Positions 13,385 through 14,346 of a DNA stretch of 14,346 nucleotides are shown piece after piece (the stretch's first letter is position 1; every line of letters begins with the position of its first letter). The notes below the pieces were generated by a model. That model did no database searches, was not told the DNA's origin, and saw only the letters and a list, made by a program, of their open reading frames with translations. The DNA comes from Candidatus Omnitrophota bacterium (GTDB lineage Bacteria > Omnitrophota > Gorgyraeia > Gygaellales > Profunditerraquicolaceae). Made by a program: the position numbers and the translations under genes. The stretch is from the NCBI GenBank assembly GCA_028714055.1, contig JAQTNB010000006.1, positions 1-14,346 of the forward strand. The letters are read 5' to 3'.

Positions 13385-14281
13385 ATGGATCCAGCCGGTC
13401 CCAAGACAGCTTGCGGCAGCAAAACATTGGTCTGCAGTATCGGCGTTATGGCGCACAACGAAGACGCCCATATCAAAGGACTGCTGCAATCATTGCTCAC
13501 CCAGAAGACAAAAGACGTCCTCATCAAAGAGATCGTCGTGGTCGCCAGCGGATGCACCGATAATACGGTTGCCTCAGCCGAGGCGTTTTCCAGGCGCGAC
13601 CCGCGGGTAAAGGTCCTGCCGCAGGCGCAACGCCTGGGCAAGGCTTCCGCGATCAACTACTTCCTGCAAAACGCCTCCGCCGATATCTATGTCGTAGAAA
13701 GCGGCGATACCCTGCCCGAAGAAGACACCATTGAAAAGCTGCTTGCGCCTTTTGCCGATCCCGGCATCGGCATGACCGGAGGGCATCCGGTCCCGCAGGG
13801 GTCTTTCCGCACGTTTGTGGAATTTGCCGCGCATTTCTTATGGAAGATGCACCATGCCCTGGCGCTGAAATACCCGAAACTCGGAGAACTCATCGCCTTC
13901 AGGAACCGTATCATTGAGATCCCCGCCGATACTTCGGTTGACGAAGCGGCGATCGAGGCGCTGGTGACGCAAAAAGGCTACCGGCTGATGTATGTCCCCG
14001 AGGCGCGGGTATATAACCGGCCGCCTCAAACAATCGCCGCTTTTTTCAATCAGCGAAGAAGGGTCTTTACCGGACATCTGTACCTGAAAAAAACGCTCGG
14101 TTATGAGGTTTCGAGCATGAACGCCTGGCGGGTATTTTGCATCCTGGTAAGGAACCTGGAACCCAACCCCTGGTATATCCTGCGCGTTGCGGCCGTCATC
14201 GCCGTAGAGTGTTCAAGCCGGCTCCTGGCGATGCTGGACGTGCTCAGCAAAAAAGAAGACCCCTACATCTTGGCGCGCTAA
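13385..14281 (+). CDS. Family 2 glycosyltransferase
   Basis: A 298-residue GT-A-fold glycosyltransferase. VCSIGVMAHNED (16-27) is the nucleotide-binding strand, VVVASGCTDNT (51-61) the second strand, and GKASAINYFL (85-94) the family's 'GK..A.N' helix. The usual DxD metal motif position reads ESGD (105-108). TSVDEAA (183-189) provides a candidate catalytic acid, and Q223-R-R-R resembles the QxxRW region of processive GT2 enzymes. Residues about 262-284 are hydrophobic and may associate with the membrane. It probably adds sugars during envelope or exopolysaccharide synthesis; donor and acceptor cannot be told. The start at 13385 is chosen because the promoter TATAAT lies at 13319. Only a weak GAGG about 12 bases upstream is present. 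It ends 12 bp from a convergent partial gene. Confidence 0.85.
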   Translation: MDPAGPKTACGSKTLVCSIGVMAHNEDAHIKGLLQSLLTQKTKDVLIKEIVVVASGCTDNTVASAEAFSRRDPRVKVLPQAQRLGKASAINYFLQNASADIYVVESGDTLPEEDTIEKLLAPFADPGIGMTGGHPVPQGSFRTFVEFAAHFLWKMHHALALKYPKLGELIAFRNRIIEIPADTSVDEAAIEALVTQKGYRLMYVPEARVYNRPPQTIAAFFNQRRRVFTGHLYLKKTLGYEVSSMNAWRVFCILVRNLEPNPWYILRVAAVIAVECSSRLLAMLDVLSKKEDPYILAR

Positions 14282-14293
14282 GCTCATCCGGCC

Positions 14294-14346
14294 TTACTGC
14301 CTGCGCACGCAATAATACGCCATGTGGGCCTTGCGTCTCCAGAGAA
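14294..14346 (-). CDS. Possible 3' end of a minus-strand gene (partial)
   Basis: From the right edge one minus-strand frame reads 16 residues, LWRRKAHMAYYCVRRQ, and ends in TAA at 14296-14294. An aromatic, basic tail of this kind ('..RRKAH.AYY..R.') occurs at the C-termini of class I SAM-methyltransferase-like proteins, but 16 residues cannot settle the family. Convergent placement 12 bp after the glycosyltransferase stop is compatible with a real gene end. Confidence 0.35.
   Translation of the reverse strand, partial: LWRRKAHMAYYCVRRQ

Noticed and set aside
1..14346. CRISPR arrays, tRNA or rRNA genes
   Set aside because: Looking through the window I saw no regularly spaced direct repeats and no recognisable tRNA or rRNA segment; a covariance-model search was not possible here.

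Overview
The window looks like a chromosomal stretch of an uncultured Gram-negative bacterium. It encodes a beta-barrel outer-membrane protein, two lipoproteins and a YfhO-like membrane protein. The base composition is moderately GC-rich. The mix of a large PilZ/coiled-coil membrane protein, a MutY-like glycosylase without a Fe-S cluster and hydrogenase-maturation genes resembles Candidatus Omnitrophota-type genomes. That placement is an impression from gene style and is not proven by a marker gene.

Layout: bases 1-1074 (minus strand) carry the start of a YfhO-like polytopic membrane protein and, just upstream of it, an outer-membrane beta-barrel protein. Bases 1075-1215 are non-coding and hold two GC-rich hairpins that resemble the ends of an IS200/IS605-type (TnpB-carrying) element. 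No transposase is present.

Bases 1216-11141 (minus strand) form what looks like one ten-gene transcription unit, with every junction overlapping or separated by 14 bp or less. In transcription order it encodes a stand-alone tRNA-binding (EMAP/MetRS-C-like) domain, a YkgJ-type cysteine-cluster protein, a DUF2156 protein, a DEDDh exonuclease fused to a WYL domain, a stand-alone Kae1-like half of HypF, HypC, HypD, a TPR-DUF3857-transglutaminase lipoprotein, a PilZ-TM-coiled-coil-(alpha/alpha)-toroid protein, and an endonuclease III-like glycosylase whose C-terminus appears cut short. The hyp trio belongs to assembly of the Fe(CN)2CO group of [NiFe] hydrogenase. hypE, hypA and hypB are not here.

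Bases 11142-11297 are a divergent promoter region. To its right on the plus strand lies a small lipoprotein with a phosphatidylserine-decarboxylase-like fold. Convergent to it is a MutY-like glycosylase, preceded by a ferritin-like (rubrerythrin-type) diiron protein. A second divergent promoter region (13211-13384) has clear sigma70-type promoters both ways. It separates the ferritin-like gene from a family-2 glycosyltransferase on the plus strand. The last bases (14294-14346) look like the 3' end of one more minus-strand gene.

The most interesting parts are a possible c-di-GMP-responsive envelope pair (PilZ/toroid protein plus transglutaminase lipoprotein) directly overlapping hydrogenase-maturation genes, the lipid-anchored decarboxylase-like protein, the half-sized HypF, and the hairpin pair that coincides with a truncated Fe-S loop.
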